A stretch of DNA of 64,000 nt from DASZIT01 sp963770635 (lineage in GTDB: Bacteria; Actinomycetota; Acidimicrobiia; Acidimicrobiales; RAAP-2): the NCBI GenBank assembly GCA_963770635.1, contig CAVYQI010000003.1, positions 434,001 to 498,000 of the forward strand, in the 5' to 3' direction. Under the pieces are notes generated by a model. It saw only the letters and a list, made by a program, of their open reading frames with translations, was not told the DNA's origin and searched no databases. Below are positions 52,024-60,367 of the stretch, piece after piece; position 1 is the stretch's first letter, and each line of letters starts with the position of its first letter. The translations under genes were made by a program, and so were the position numbers.

Positions 52024-55005
52024 TCAGGTCTTCTCGCGAACCTTGAGCAGCCGCCCGATCACCGGGACCTCGGTGACCGCTTCGGCCCGGGCCATGGCCA
52101 AACTGGTCCGGGCGATATGGACGAACGGCCCGGTCACCGTGTAGCGCGGATTCCACCGGGGTTCGTACTTCTTGTTGAACTTCCACAGCGACTCGATCTG
52201 CATGGTGTCGCTGAACCGATGCAGGACGTTTCGCTCCAGCGAGGTCCAGGCGCCACCGGCCGTCTCCCCGGCCACGATCGCCCGCATGGTGGCGAAGTTG
52301 AGACCCAGCCCCCGCAAGTTCCGTTCGGCCATCCACTGGATGGTTTCGAGGATGACGAAGTCGGTGAGCCCACTGGCTACGTCGTCGCGGCTGGTTCGTC
52401 TCATCAGATCGAGGGAGTAGCCGTTCACTTGGGGCGCCGGGACATACTGGTTGAAGGCCAGAGGCGTGCCGTCGGTGTCGAGACACACGGCCAGGAGCAA
52501 CCCGCGATCCCGGGGATCGAAGATCCGGCTCAGCGTCATCGAATAGCCGCGTTCGGCTTCCCCCTGGCGGGTCTCGGTCATGAGGGTGAGCAGCTGGCTC
52601 TTCAATTCCGGGCCCACCTCGCCGGGATCGTGGACTTCCACCCGGTATCCCGATTTCTTCATCCGGTTGTAGGCGCCCCGCAGGGACTTCATCGACTTGC
52701 CCTGAAGCGAGAAGGTGATGCAATCGACCACCGCCTCGTCGCCGAGGTAGTGGTCGACCAGGCCGGAAGCCCGATAGATGGGCAGCCAGACCTCGGACGC
52801 GGCCAGCACCGCCGGTGCCCAGCTGTTGGCCTGGGCCATGTTCATGACGTCCGACCACACCGACACCCGTTGGTCCACCGGCCCGATGGGGTCGGGGGAC
52901 ACCAGCATCACCCCGTTGATGACCGAGTAGGCCACCAGTGAGGAGCCGGAGAAGAACCAGGACTTGTCATCCCGCAGGGCGAAGTAGTCGAGCGTGTCCC
53001 CCCCGTATGTCTCGATGATCTCCAGGGCACGATCGAAGGCCTCGGCGCGGGCCGTCCCCGTCCGCCGGTGCTCGCGCCCGGGAAGGGTCACCAACAGGAC
53101 CAGCGCGATGACCCCCAGAAGCACCAGCGCGGTGACGTCGAGCGCCAGTCCCTGTTTGGGTTCGAAAAGGTCGTCCAGGATCGCCAGGGCGGCCAGGGCT
53201 CCGAGCCCGAGGGACATCCCCCATCGGGCCAGGCGATTCACCCCCACCGGGTGCACCCCGAAGTGGGAGTACTCGAGGACCAGCCAGAAGGCGATGACGA
53301 AGGCCACGGTGGTTCCGACCACGCCGGTGGAATTCACCAACCGGCTGACGATGTCGGCCACCAGCACCAGAATGGCCACCGCCCACGCCGACCGGTAGCC
53401 GTGCCTCACCCCGCGAGCGAGCCCGAGGAGGGCCAATCCACCCACGATGGCGGTCATCCCGTCCAGCGGCCCGATGCCCAGCGGCAGCCATCGATCGGCC
53501 GGAAGGGTCGAACGCACGTCGAACAGCAGGGCGAAGAGGATGTCGAGCAGGCCGGCGACCACCAGGATGGCGGCCGCCAGTTGGCGCACCCTTCGGGAGC
53601 GCGACCAGTGGCTGAGCGCCTTGGCCTCGTTGGTCCAGGTCGGGCCGTTGGGCAGTGACGCCACCATCTGGGTGGTGGTCTGGCCATGGCGGACATGGGC
53701 CATGGCCAACCGTTCGAGCAGGACCGGATCCCGGGTGGGGGTCTCCCGCAGATACAGCCTCACGATCAGCACGTCGCCGGCCAACATCTCGACGTAGGAG
53801 AAGCGTCGAGCCGTGACATAGGGCTTGGGCAGCCGCCACCGGGCCGGCTGGGCGACGGTCGACTCGGTCCCACTGCCGGTGTTGGCATAGAACCCGTTGC
53901 CGACCACCGACAGCTCGGGCTGGTGGGTGTGTCCGCTGATCATGCCGGCGAATCCCGCCGCCACCAGGCGGGAGGCCTCGGCCCGGGGAGGCGCGTTATG
54001 GGTCACCGGATCGGCCCGCTCGTTGAGCGCTCCTTCCCGCAGGGCCTTGTTCACCCGGAACATGGTGGCCAAGGCGGCCACCACCGCCACCACGATCATC
54101 AACAGGATCAAGAGCCCGAAGGCGATCAGCCACCGCTGGCTGTGGTGCTTGAGCAACGTCCCGAATCCGGGAATGAAGGTGAGGAACCGGAGCAGCAGGG
54201 CGGCGACGAAGGGGATGGTGAGGAGCCAGAACTTGCCGATGACCTTCCGGTAGAAGAGCCGCGAGCTGACGAAGCCGGCCGGTTCGCCGTCCAGCCACTG
54301 CACCCCGTCGAACAGCGATCCCGGATACTGCCGGGCCGCCAGTTGGGGCAGCACGTCACGGACGATGTGGTGGCCGAACGGGGTATCCACCGGCGACCGG
54401 GGGTCGGCGAAGGTGTTGTAAGGGTCGGACTGGTTCCCATGGACGACGTGCACCCGCTGCACGCCCTCAGCCGTGCTGATGACCAGATCGCAGGCGAAGG
54501 CGATGCCGGTCATCCCCAACCGGTCCCTCAGCGTCGCCACCGCCTCACCGTCCCAGGCCAGCTGGCCGTCGTGGTTGCCGGACAGGACGATCAATTGGTG
54601 GTCCGGCGCCTGGGTGAACGCCGAGAGGGCGTCAGCGAACTGGGGATGGGCGTCGAGGATGGCCCCCACGTCGGGTGAGCTCGCCAACATCTCGAAGCCG
54701 TCCCCGGCGATCACGAATGCTCCCGGACCCGTCCAACCCGTCAACAGTTCGGACAGCTCGTCGGCCACGATTCGGCTGGCATCGGTCGGGACGGCGGCCA
54801 GATGGAGGTCACTGACGACCACTGCCCGACCTCCGAGTGGGACGCCCGCCTCCACGAGGTCGGGCATATAGAACTCGGCGGCGACCTCCGGCGGACCACC
54901 GTTGACCGACGTGTCACTCGGGGCCCGGTGCCGAGTCGAGTAGGTGTCGGCACCAGCACCGCGTCCGGGGGCGCCGGTTCCGGGTTCGGTGACGACGTCG
55001 GTCAT
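52024..55005 (-). CDS. Metallophosphoesterase - membrane - MprF-like (DUF2156) fusion protein
   Basis: This 993-residue protein joins two enzyme types. Residues about 58-375 are a calcineurin-like phosphoesterase with all motifs: SDLHL (Asp66, His68), GD (101-102), GNHD (143-146), His189 in VHGN, and GHTH (358-361). Two membrane helices (about 258-285 and 291-316) are inserted between the last two motifs. About six helices follow (475-650). Residues about 660-985 are DUF2156, the GNAT-like catalytic part of lysyl-phosphatidylglycerol synthases (ALRDDKSWFFSG, LNFATMRAIVAGE). The start overlaps the lysS stop (ATGA). Known MprF/LysX proteins move lysine from tRNA to phosphatidylglycerol, which fits the lysS coupling. 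The phosphoesterase substrate is unknown. Confidence 0.85.
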   Translation of the reverse strand: MTDVVTEPGTGAPGRGAGADTYSTRHRAPSDTSVNGGPPEVAAEFYMPDLVEAGVPLGGRAVVVSDLHLAAVPTDASRIVADELSELLTGWTGPGAFVIAGDGFEMLASSPDVGAILDAHPQFADALSAFTQAPDHQLIVLSGNHDGQLAWDGEAVATLRDRLGMTGIAFACDLVISTAEGVQRVHVVHGNQSDPYNTFADPRSPVDTPFGHHIVRDVLPQLAARQYPGSLFDGVQWLDGEPAGFVSSRLFYRKVIGKFWLLTIPFVAALLLRFLTFIPGFGTLLKHHSQRWLIAFGLLILLMIVVAVVAALATMFRVNKALREGALNERADPVTHNAPPRAEASRLVAAGFAGMISGHTHQPELSVVGNGFYANTGSGTESTVAQPARWRLPKPYVTARRFSYVEMLAGDVLIVRLYLRETPTRDPVLLERLAMAHVRHGQTTTQMVASLPNGPTWTNEAKALSHWSRSRRVRQLAAAILVVAGLLDILFALLFDVRSTLPADRWLPLGIGPLDGMTAIVGGLALLGLARGVRHGYRSAWAVAILVLVADIVSRLVNSTGVVGTTVAFVIAFWLVLEYSHFGVHPVGVNRLARWGMSLGLGALAALAILDDLFEPKQGLALDVTALVLLGVIALVLLVTLPGREHRRTGTARAEAFDRALEIIETYGGDTLDYFALRDDKSWFFSGSSLVAYSVINGVMLVSPDPIGPVDQRVSVWSDVMNMAQANSWAPAVLAASEVWLPIYRASGLVDHYLGDEAVVDCITFSLQGKSMKSLRGAYNRMKKSGYRVEVHDPGEVGPELKSQLLTLMTETRQGEAERGYSMTLSRIFDPRDRGLLLAVCLDTDGTPLAFNQYVPAPQVNGYSLDLMRRTSRDDVASGLTDFVILETIQWMAERNLRGLGLNFATMRAIVAGETAGGAWTSLERNVLHRFSDTMQIESLWKFNKKYEPRWNPRYTVTGPFVHIARTSLAMARAEAVTEVPVIGRLLKVREKT

Positions 55006-56522
55006 CCCGGCGCCTCGGGCCGGAGCATGGGGAACAGAATGACGTCCCGGATGGCATCCACCTCGGCCAGCAACATCACCAGCCGGTCCACCCCGATGCC
55101 GATCCCCGAAGTGGGAGGCAGTCCGTACTCGAGCGCCCGGACGAAGGCCTGGTCGGCGGGGTGGGCCTCGAGATCCCCTTTGGCGGCGGCGGCCGTCTCC
55201 CCCCGGAAGCGGTCTTCCTGTTCCTCGGGGATGTTGAGCTCGCTGTAGCCGTTGGCGTACTCCTTGGCGTCGACCACCAATTCGAAACGATCGGTCAGGG
55301 TCGCGTCGGCGAGTTGGTGCCGGGCCAGCGGAGACACCTCCACCGGGAACCCGCAGACGAAGACCGGCCCGAGCAGATTGGGCAACAGCAACTTGTCGTA
55401 GATCTCGAAGATGAGCTTGCCCGATCCCCAGGCGTCGTCGTACTCGACCCCGAGCTGGCGGCAGGCGGCCCGCACCTCGTCGACCGGATCGGACGGATGC
55501 AGACGGCGCCCGGCCGCGGCTTCGATCAACGTGAGCAGCTCCTGGCGGGGCCAGGGCGGCGTCAGGTCGATCTCTCCTCCCGCGGTGGTGAAGGTCAGCC
55601 GACCGGTGGCGAGCCGGGCGGCGGCCACCACCAGGCGTTCGGTGAGGTCCATCCCGTCGTTGAAGTCACCGAAGGCCCGGTAGGCCTCGAGGGCGGTGAA
55701 CTCCGGGCTGTGCCGGGTGTCGACCCCCTCGTTGCGGAAGTTGCGGGCGATCTCGAAGACCCGCTCGAATCCCCCGATCACCAACCTCTTCAGGTAGAGC
55801 TCCGGGGCGATCCGGAGGCTGAGGTCGATGTCGAGCGCATTGGCGTGGGTGAAGAAGGGTCGGGCGATGGCCCCGCCGGCTTGGGGTTGGAGGATCGGGG
55901 TCTCCACCTCGATGTAGTCCTCGGCCACCAACTCCGCCCGCATGGCCGCCACCGCCTTGAACCGGATCCCGAACACCCGTCGGGTGTCCTCGTTGGCCAA
56001 CAGATCGACCTCGCGTTGGCGATACCGCATCTCCGCCTCGCTGAGGCCATGCCACTTGTCGGGCAGGGGCCGGAGCGCCTTGGACAGCAGTTGCAGATCG
56101 GTGAGCTCGACCGAGAGCTCGCCTCGCCGGCTCACGATCACCTCCCCGGTGGCCCCGACCCAGTCTCCGAGGTCGGACTTGTCGAGCACCGCGGCCGCGG
56201 ACTCGGAGAGATTGCTCACCGGGACCAGCAGTTGAATGGGGCCGGAGACGTCCTGCAGAGTGATGAAGACCAACTTCCCGTGCCCCCGCACGCTGACGAT
56301 CCTGCCCGCCACCCGCACCTCGTCGCCGGTCCGAGCATCCGCGGGCAGATCGCCGTATTTCTGCCGTAACTCGGCGGTGGTGTTCGAACGGTCGAACCGG
56401 GAGGGATACGGGTCGATGCCCTGGTCCCGGAGGTAGTCCCGCTTCGAACGACGCTCGGCGGAGAGCGCGTCCACCGACCGCTGGGAACCCGGCCCATCCT
56501 CGGGATTCACCACTTCAGTCAA
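55002..56522 (-). CDS. lysS: Class II lysyl-tRNA synthetase
   Basis: This enzyme charges tRNA-Lys. The protein has 506 residues. The OB-fold anticodon domain is at about 65-165 (RVAGRIVSVRGHGKLVFITL). The catalytic motifs are motif 1 near YIEVETPILQ, motif 2 FRNEGVDTRHSPEFT and motif 3 GIGVDRLVMLL. The TTG start has AAGGGG five bases upstream; an in-frame GTG four codons later is possible. The stop overlaps the MprF-like fusion gene, so charged tRNA-Lys supply and lipid lysylation are probably made together. Whether this is the main cellular enzyme or a second, lipid-dedicated copy cannot be told here. Confidence 0.93.
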   Translation of the reverse strand: MTEVVNPEDGPGSQRSVDALSAERRSKRDYLRDQGIDPYPSRFDRSNTTAELRQKYGDLPADARTGDEVRVAGRIVSVRGHGKLVFITLQDVSGPIQLLVPVSNLSESAAAVLDKSDLGDWVGATGEVIVSRRGELSVELTDLQLLSKALRPLPDKWHGLSEAEMRYRQREVDLLANEDTRRVFGIRFKAVAAMRAELVAEDYIEVETPILQPQAGGAIARPFFTHANALDIDLSLRIAPELYLKRLVIGGFERVFEIARNFRNEGVDTRHSPEFTALEAYRAFGDFNDGMDLTERLVVAAARLATGRLTFTTAGGEIDLTPPWPRQELLTLIEAAAGRRLHPSDPVDEVRAACRQLGVEYDDAWGSGKLIFEIYDKLLLPNLLGPVFVCGFPVEVSPLARHQLADATLTDRFELVVDAKEYANGYSELNIPEEQEDRFRGETAAAAKGDLEAHPADQAFVRALEYGLPPTSGIGIGVDRLVMLLAEVDAIRDVILFPMLRPEAPG

Positions 56523-56605
56523 ATTTTCCCCTTTTGGTCAGAATCCCCAGTTGCCCCGGTGGCCTGCAATTCTACGGTCGCGACCCGTGGCGCGATGATG
56601 CAACT

Positions 56606-57154
56606 ATGACATGGGACGGCGAGAGCTACCAACGGCGGTTCGATACTCTCGCCACCTCCGGAGTCGCCGTGCACGGGGAGGCCGACTTCGTGACCGGCCT
56701 CCATCCGGCCACGGTTCTGGATGCCGGATGCGGAACCGGCCGGGTGGCGAGGGAGCTCGCCCTCCGGGGGATCGAGGTGGTGGGCGCCGACACCGACCCA
56801 TCGATGATCGCCACCGCCCGCCGGCTCAACCCCGATCTCATCTGGGTGGAGGCCGACATCTCCGGACTCGATCTCGACCGGGTGTTCGACGTCGTGGTGA
56901 TGGCCGGCAACGTGCCGCTGTTCACTCCGCCCGGCACGCAAGCCTCCCTGGTCAGCGGGTGCGCCCGCCATCTCCGTCCCGGTGGCGCCCTGGTGGCCGG
57001 GTTCCAGTTGGACGGGCGTTACTCGGTGGTCGAATACGACCGCCACTGCCAGGACGCCGGTCTCGAGTTGGTGGAGCGGTGGGCCACCTGGGATCGTCTG
57101 CCGTTCCCCGGTCCCGGCACCTATGCGGTTTCGGTCCATCGGGCCCGGACCTGA
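56606..57154 (+). CDS. Class I SAM-dependent methyltransferase
   Basis: This 182-residue protein has motif I VLDAGCGTGRVA (37-48), the acidic loop GADTDPSMI, and VVVMAGNVPLFTP as motif IV. It ends with the usual strand pair. It is a small Methyltransf_11/25-type enzyme with an unknown substrate. The ATG is placed by the WDGESYQRRFD start common in this group. It diverges from lysS and converges on the LLM gene. Confidence 0.85.
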   Translation: MTWDGESYQRRFDTLATSGVAVHGEADFVTGLHPATVLDAGCGTGRVARELALRGIEVVGADTDPSMIATARRLNPDLIWVEADISGLDLDRVFDVVVMAGNVPLFTPPGTQASLVSGCARHLRPGGALVAGFQLDGRYSVVEYDRHCQDAGLELVERWATWDRLPFPGPGTYAVSVHRART

Positions 57155-57166
57155 CGTCGAGGCCGC

Positions 57167-58529
57167 CTACCCGTCCACCAGCCGCTGGAACTCCTCGTCG
57201 CGCACCCCGGCGGCCTGATTGTCGGCCAGCGAGTCGAGCCAGCGTTGGGCCGGCTCACTCTCCATGGCGTCGACCATCTGCTTGGGAATCGCCCTCATCA
57301 CGTACCCGGGCGGCATGACCGGGTGGTCTTCGCTCCGTCGGGCCAGCGCCGCCTCGATGATCGGCTCCCATTTGGCCGCCTTAGCCCGGCTGGCGGCCTC
57401 GTCCCGCTCGACGAACTCCGGCAACACCCGGGTGCCGAACAACTCGATGGACTCCATGATGTCCTCGTGCCGGTTCCGGCCCGCCTGCATGACGAAGATC
57501 AGCTGGTCGACCCCGGCGGCCTCGTAACGCCGGAGGAACTCCCGGAGCTGATCCGGCGTGCCGGTGGCGCCGCGCAGTCCCTTGGCGTCCCCCGAGGCGA
57601 TCTGGGCCCCGAGTGTCTGCTGCCGGTTGGCCGAGCGCGGCCTCGGGTGAGTACCCCATCTTCCCCCGCCGCTGTTGGAACTCCTCCCACACATCGGTGG
57701 CGGCGGGAACATGGTCGCCGAAGACGTAGAAGTGGGCGAGCGAGTAGCCGAAGAAATTGGCGCCTTCCAGACCCCGGGCGATAGCCACCTCCTCGTCCTC
57801 CGCGCACATCATGGGGCTGACGCAGGCCACCTGTGGATTGACCGAGAGTCCGACCGGGACGCACTTCTCGCGCAACACCGCCTCGTAATCCTCGACCCAC
57901 TTCTTGGCGTCCTCGGGTTCGATGAAGGCAAAGCTGAGGGCGCCGATCCCCTTCTCCGCGGCCAGCAGAATGGTGTCGCGACGGCTGCACGCCACCCACA
58001 ACGGGGGGTGGGGCTGCTGGACCGGCTTGGGTACGACATTGCGGGGCGGCATCCGGACGAACTTCCCGTCCACGCCGCCGAATGGGGTTTCGGTCATACA
58101 GCGGATGGCCACCTCGAGCCCCTCGAGCCACGCCTCCCGCTTGATGGCCGGATCGATCCCGAAGCCCCGGAGCTCGGCCTCCGACGACGACTCACCCGAC
58201 CCGAATTCCACTCGCCCGTTCGACACCAGATCGAGCATGGCGATCCGCTCGGCGATCCGGGCCGGATGGTTGTAGGCCGGGGCGGTCTGCACGATCCCGT
58301 GCCCGATCCGCATGCGCTGGGTCCGTTGGCTGGCGGCGGCCAGGAACACCTCCGGCGCGCTGGAATGCGAATACTCCTCCAAGAAATGGTGCTCGACCTC
58401 CCACAGGTACTGGATGCCCAGGCGGTCGGCCAGCTCGATCTGATCCAGCGCGTCGTTGATCAGTTGCTGTTCGCTGTCCTGGTGCCAGGGGCGGGGGAGC
58501 TGGTGCTCGTAGAAGATCCCGAACTTCAT
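57167..58529 (-). CDS. Luciferase-like (LLM) F420/flavin-dependent oxidoreductase, one frameshift
   Basis: This is a TIM-barrel flavin or F420 enzyme of about 453 residues after repair. The start KFGIFYEHQLPRPW, the strand YLWEVEHHFLEEYSHSSAPE and the MLDLVSNGRVEFGSG stretch are the bacterial luciferase-like pattern. One extra G near 57629-57630 splits it, and the C-terminal part resumes with ANRQQTLGAQIASGDAKG. The gene lies 11 bases after the ferritin-like gene and is probably under the same TetR-controlled promoter. The substrate is unknown; relatives act on alkanes, aldehydes or other organics. Confidence 0.82.
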
Positions 58530-58540
58530 GGCGGTTCAGA

Positions 58541-59659
58541 TCAACCGAGGACGGCTTGGCTGGCGGTGTCGACCATGGTGCCGTCCTCGAGCCGGGTGAC
58601 GGTGCCCAGCCCGAGCATCTCTTCGATGAGGTCGGCGCCATCCGACCGGCCATCTACCGCGTCTTCGATCTCCCGCATGAAGAACTGCAGATTCTCCTGG
58701 CGGCGGAGCAGCAGCGAGTTCTCCAACGCCCGGTCCCAGAGTCTGTCGATCATGGCCGTCCCGTCGTAGGTGCGCCCATTTTCCCCGACCCAGGTCCGGT
58801 CGCGCATTTCCGAGAGGGCGGTGCGGAGCCAGGCCACGTGCGGCGTCTCGTCGGCCCGGATGTACGACACCAGGGTGGCCGCGTCGCCGTCACCGGCCAC
58901 CAACTCGGTATCGCTCAGCACCGCCTCCGCCCATCGAAAGCCGTGGAAGGCGGAGATCTCGATCAGCAGCAGGCCGATCATGCGGCCCACCACCACTTCC
59001 AGGGTGAAGTCGATGTCGGCCGGGAGAGCCCGACCGGCCACCGCCACCTGTTGTATCCGGCTGACCTCCTCAGCGGATTTCGGCCGGGTGTCGATGCCCA
59101 TGCGATCCAGCATCCGAGCGGTCAGGTCTTCGGTGGCCGGGTTGTCGAAGGCGATGTCCCGGGCGGCGAACCACATCCGGTCATGCCCAGCCTGGTCTCC
59201 GAACCCGGACTCGTCGCGGGCGTGGGCTTCGAACAGGCCGCCGTCGATATGGGCGATGGCGGTCCCGTCGATCTCTTCGGCGAAGCAGCGGGCGAAGTCG
59301 GGCGTCGGGAGCATCCGCAGCATGCCCCCGAATCCCTCGACCGTCCCGATCCGGGTGAGCGAGGTGATGGTCGGTTCGATCACCCCGTTCCGCAACAGCA
59401 ACTTCGACTGGTCCACGTTCGGGAAGCTCTCGGGCCAGGTCTCCAGCGGGACATCGAGGATCGGGGTGCCGAACTGATCCACCCGCTGTTGTTCCCAGGC
59501 ATGGATGGCCGGCCACCGGTTCTTGGTCCGGGGGGACACGTAGTTGCCGTCCGCATCGAATCCCCCGTGGCAGCGCACCTGGTTGACGATCAACGGCTCG
59601 ACGATGGCGTGCTCGGCCAACAGCTCCGCTTCGCTGAACTCGGTCTGCAATGTCGTCAT
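58541..59659 (-). CDS. Ferritin-like putative di-iron protein
   Basis: I recognise the fold type but not a named function. This 372-residue helical protein has several Glu/His pairs spaced as in di-iron carboxylate proteins: EEIDGTAIAH (Glu129, His137), EISAFH (Glu234, His239) and ETPH (Glu271, His274). An AAGGGGG ribosome site lies 6 bases before the ATG. The start is 31 bases from a perfect 30-bp operator shared with a divergent TetR gene. It is followed by an LLM oxidoreductase. Together these suggest an inducible oxygenase or oxidase step on an organic compound. Confidence 0.65.
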   Translation of the reverse strand: MTTLQTEFSEAELLAEHAIVEPLIVNQVRCHGGFDADGNYVSPRTKNRWPAIHAWEQQRVDQFGTPILDVPLETWPESFPNVDQSKLLLRNGVIEPTITSLTRIGTVEGFGGMLRMLPTPDFARCFAEEIDGTAIAHIDGGLFEAHARDESGFGDQAGHDRMWFAARDIAFDNPATEDLTARMLDRMGIDTRPKSAEEVSRIQQVAVAGRALPADIDFTLEVVVGRMIGLLLIEISAFHGFRWAEAVLSDTELVAGDGDAATLVSYIRADETPHVAWLRTALSEMRDRTWVGENGRTYDGTAMIDRLWDRALENSLLLRRQENLQFFMREIEDAVDGRSDGADLIEEMLGLGTVTRLEDGTMVDTASQAVLG

Positions 59660-59690
59660 CGAGGTCCCCCTTGCCGGCAACGCCGTGCCG

Positions 59691-59720
59691 CCAAGTGTAT
59701 ACACATGCGTATACACTTGG
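59691..59720. promoter_or_regulatory. Perfect 30-bp inverted-repeat operator for the TetR regulator
   Basis: CCAAGTGTATAC (59691-59702), spacer ACATGC and GTATACACTTGG (59709-59720) form a perfect 12-bp inverted repeat. Each arm contains TACACT in one strand (59712-59717 on plus; 59695-59700 on minus). These can serve as the -10 boxes of the two divergent genes, so a bound repressor would block both. Confidence 0.85.
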
Positions 59721-59726
59721 CCAATC

Positions 59727-59744
59727 ATGAGGCCCCCACCGTGA
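59727..59744 (+). other. Five-codon leader ORF coupled to the TetR start
   Basis: ATG 59727 opens a frame of five codons (M-R-P-P-P) ending in a TGA that overlaps the TetR GTG as GTGA. It sits 9 bases after the TACACT box in the operator, so it could be a leaderless start that delivers ribosomes to the TetR gene. It may also be chance. Confidence 0.3.
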
Positions 59745-60367
59745 CCGTCACCCCCACCCGGAGGCTGATGCGTCAGGACGAACGCTACGAACAGATCCTC
59801 CGGGCCGCCGCCACCGCCTTTGCCCGGGGTGGCTTCGCCGCCACCGCCATGGACGACGTGGCCGCGGCGGCGGGGATCACCCGCCTCATCGTCTACCGCC
59901 ACTTCGATTCGAAAGAGGACCTGTACCGGGCCGTACTCGAACGGGTGGCCGAGCGGCTCCGTGACGAGTTCGTCCGGGGCCTGGAGCACGTCCCGAGTCG
60001 ACGGGGGTTCATCGTCGGCTCGATGCTGGCGGTGGCTCGGGAGAACCCCGACGGTTTCCGACTCCTCACCGGGCATTCGCTTCGCGAGCCCCGATTCGCC
60101 TCCTACTACGACGAGTGGTGGGCGAAGGCGGTCGAGGTCGCCGACCGGATGATCGGCGAGAACCTCGCCGACCCCATCATCCGGTCGTGGGCGGAACGGA
60201 CCATCGTCGCCTACCTGGTCGAAGCGGTCCAAGCCTGGCTGCGGGTGGGAGCACCCGAACGGGACGCCGAGTTCGTCGAGCAGGCCACCGAAGGCCTGCT
60301 GGCCATGTACCTCGCCTGGGCCTCCCCCACCCCGGCCGACCAACCCGGATCTGACGCCGGTGGGTGA
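59741..60367 (+). CDS. TetR-family transcriptional regulator
   Basis: This 208-residue repressor has the helix-turn-helix ILRAAATAFARGGFAATAMD through ITRLIVYRHFDSKEDLYRAV (about 20-68). A helical ligand domain follows, with Trp/Tyr/Phe-rich stretches (FASYYDEWWAKA) that could bind a flat or hydrophobic effector. The GTG start is used; ATG 59768 would still keep the helix-turn-helix. It diverges from the ferritin-like/LLM unit across a perfect operator, so it most likely represses that unit and itself. The next gene overlaps its end. Confidence 0.9.
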   Translation: MTVTPTRRLMRQDERYEQILRAAATAFARGGFAATAMDDVAAAAGITRLIVYRHFDSKEDLYRAVLERVAERLRDEFVRGLEHVPSRRGFIVGSMLAVARENPDGFRLLTGHSLREPRFASYYDEWWAKAVEVADRMIGENLADPIIRSWAERTIVAYLVEAVQAWLRVGAPERDAEFVEQATEGLLAMYLAWASPTPADQPGSDAGG

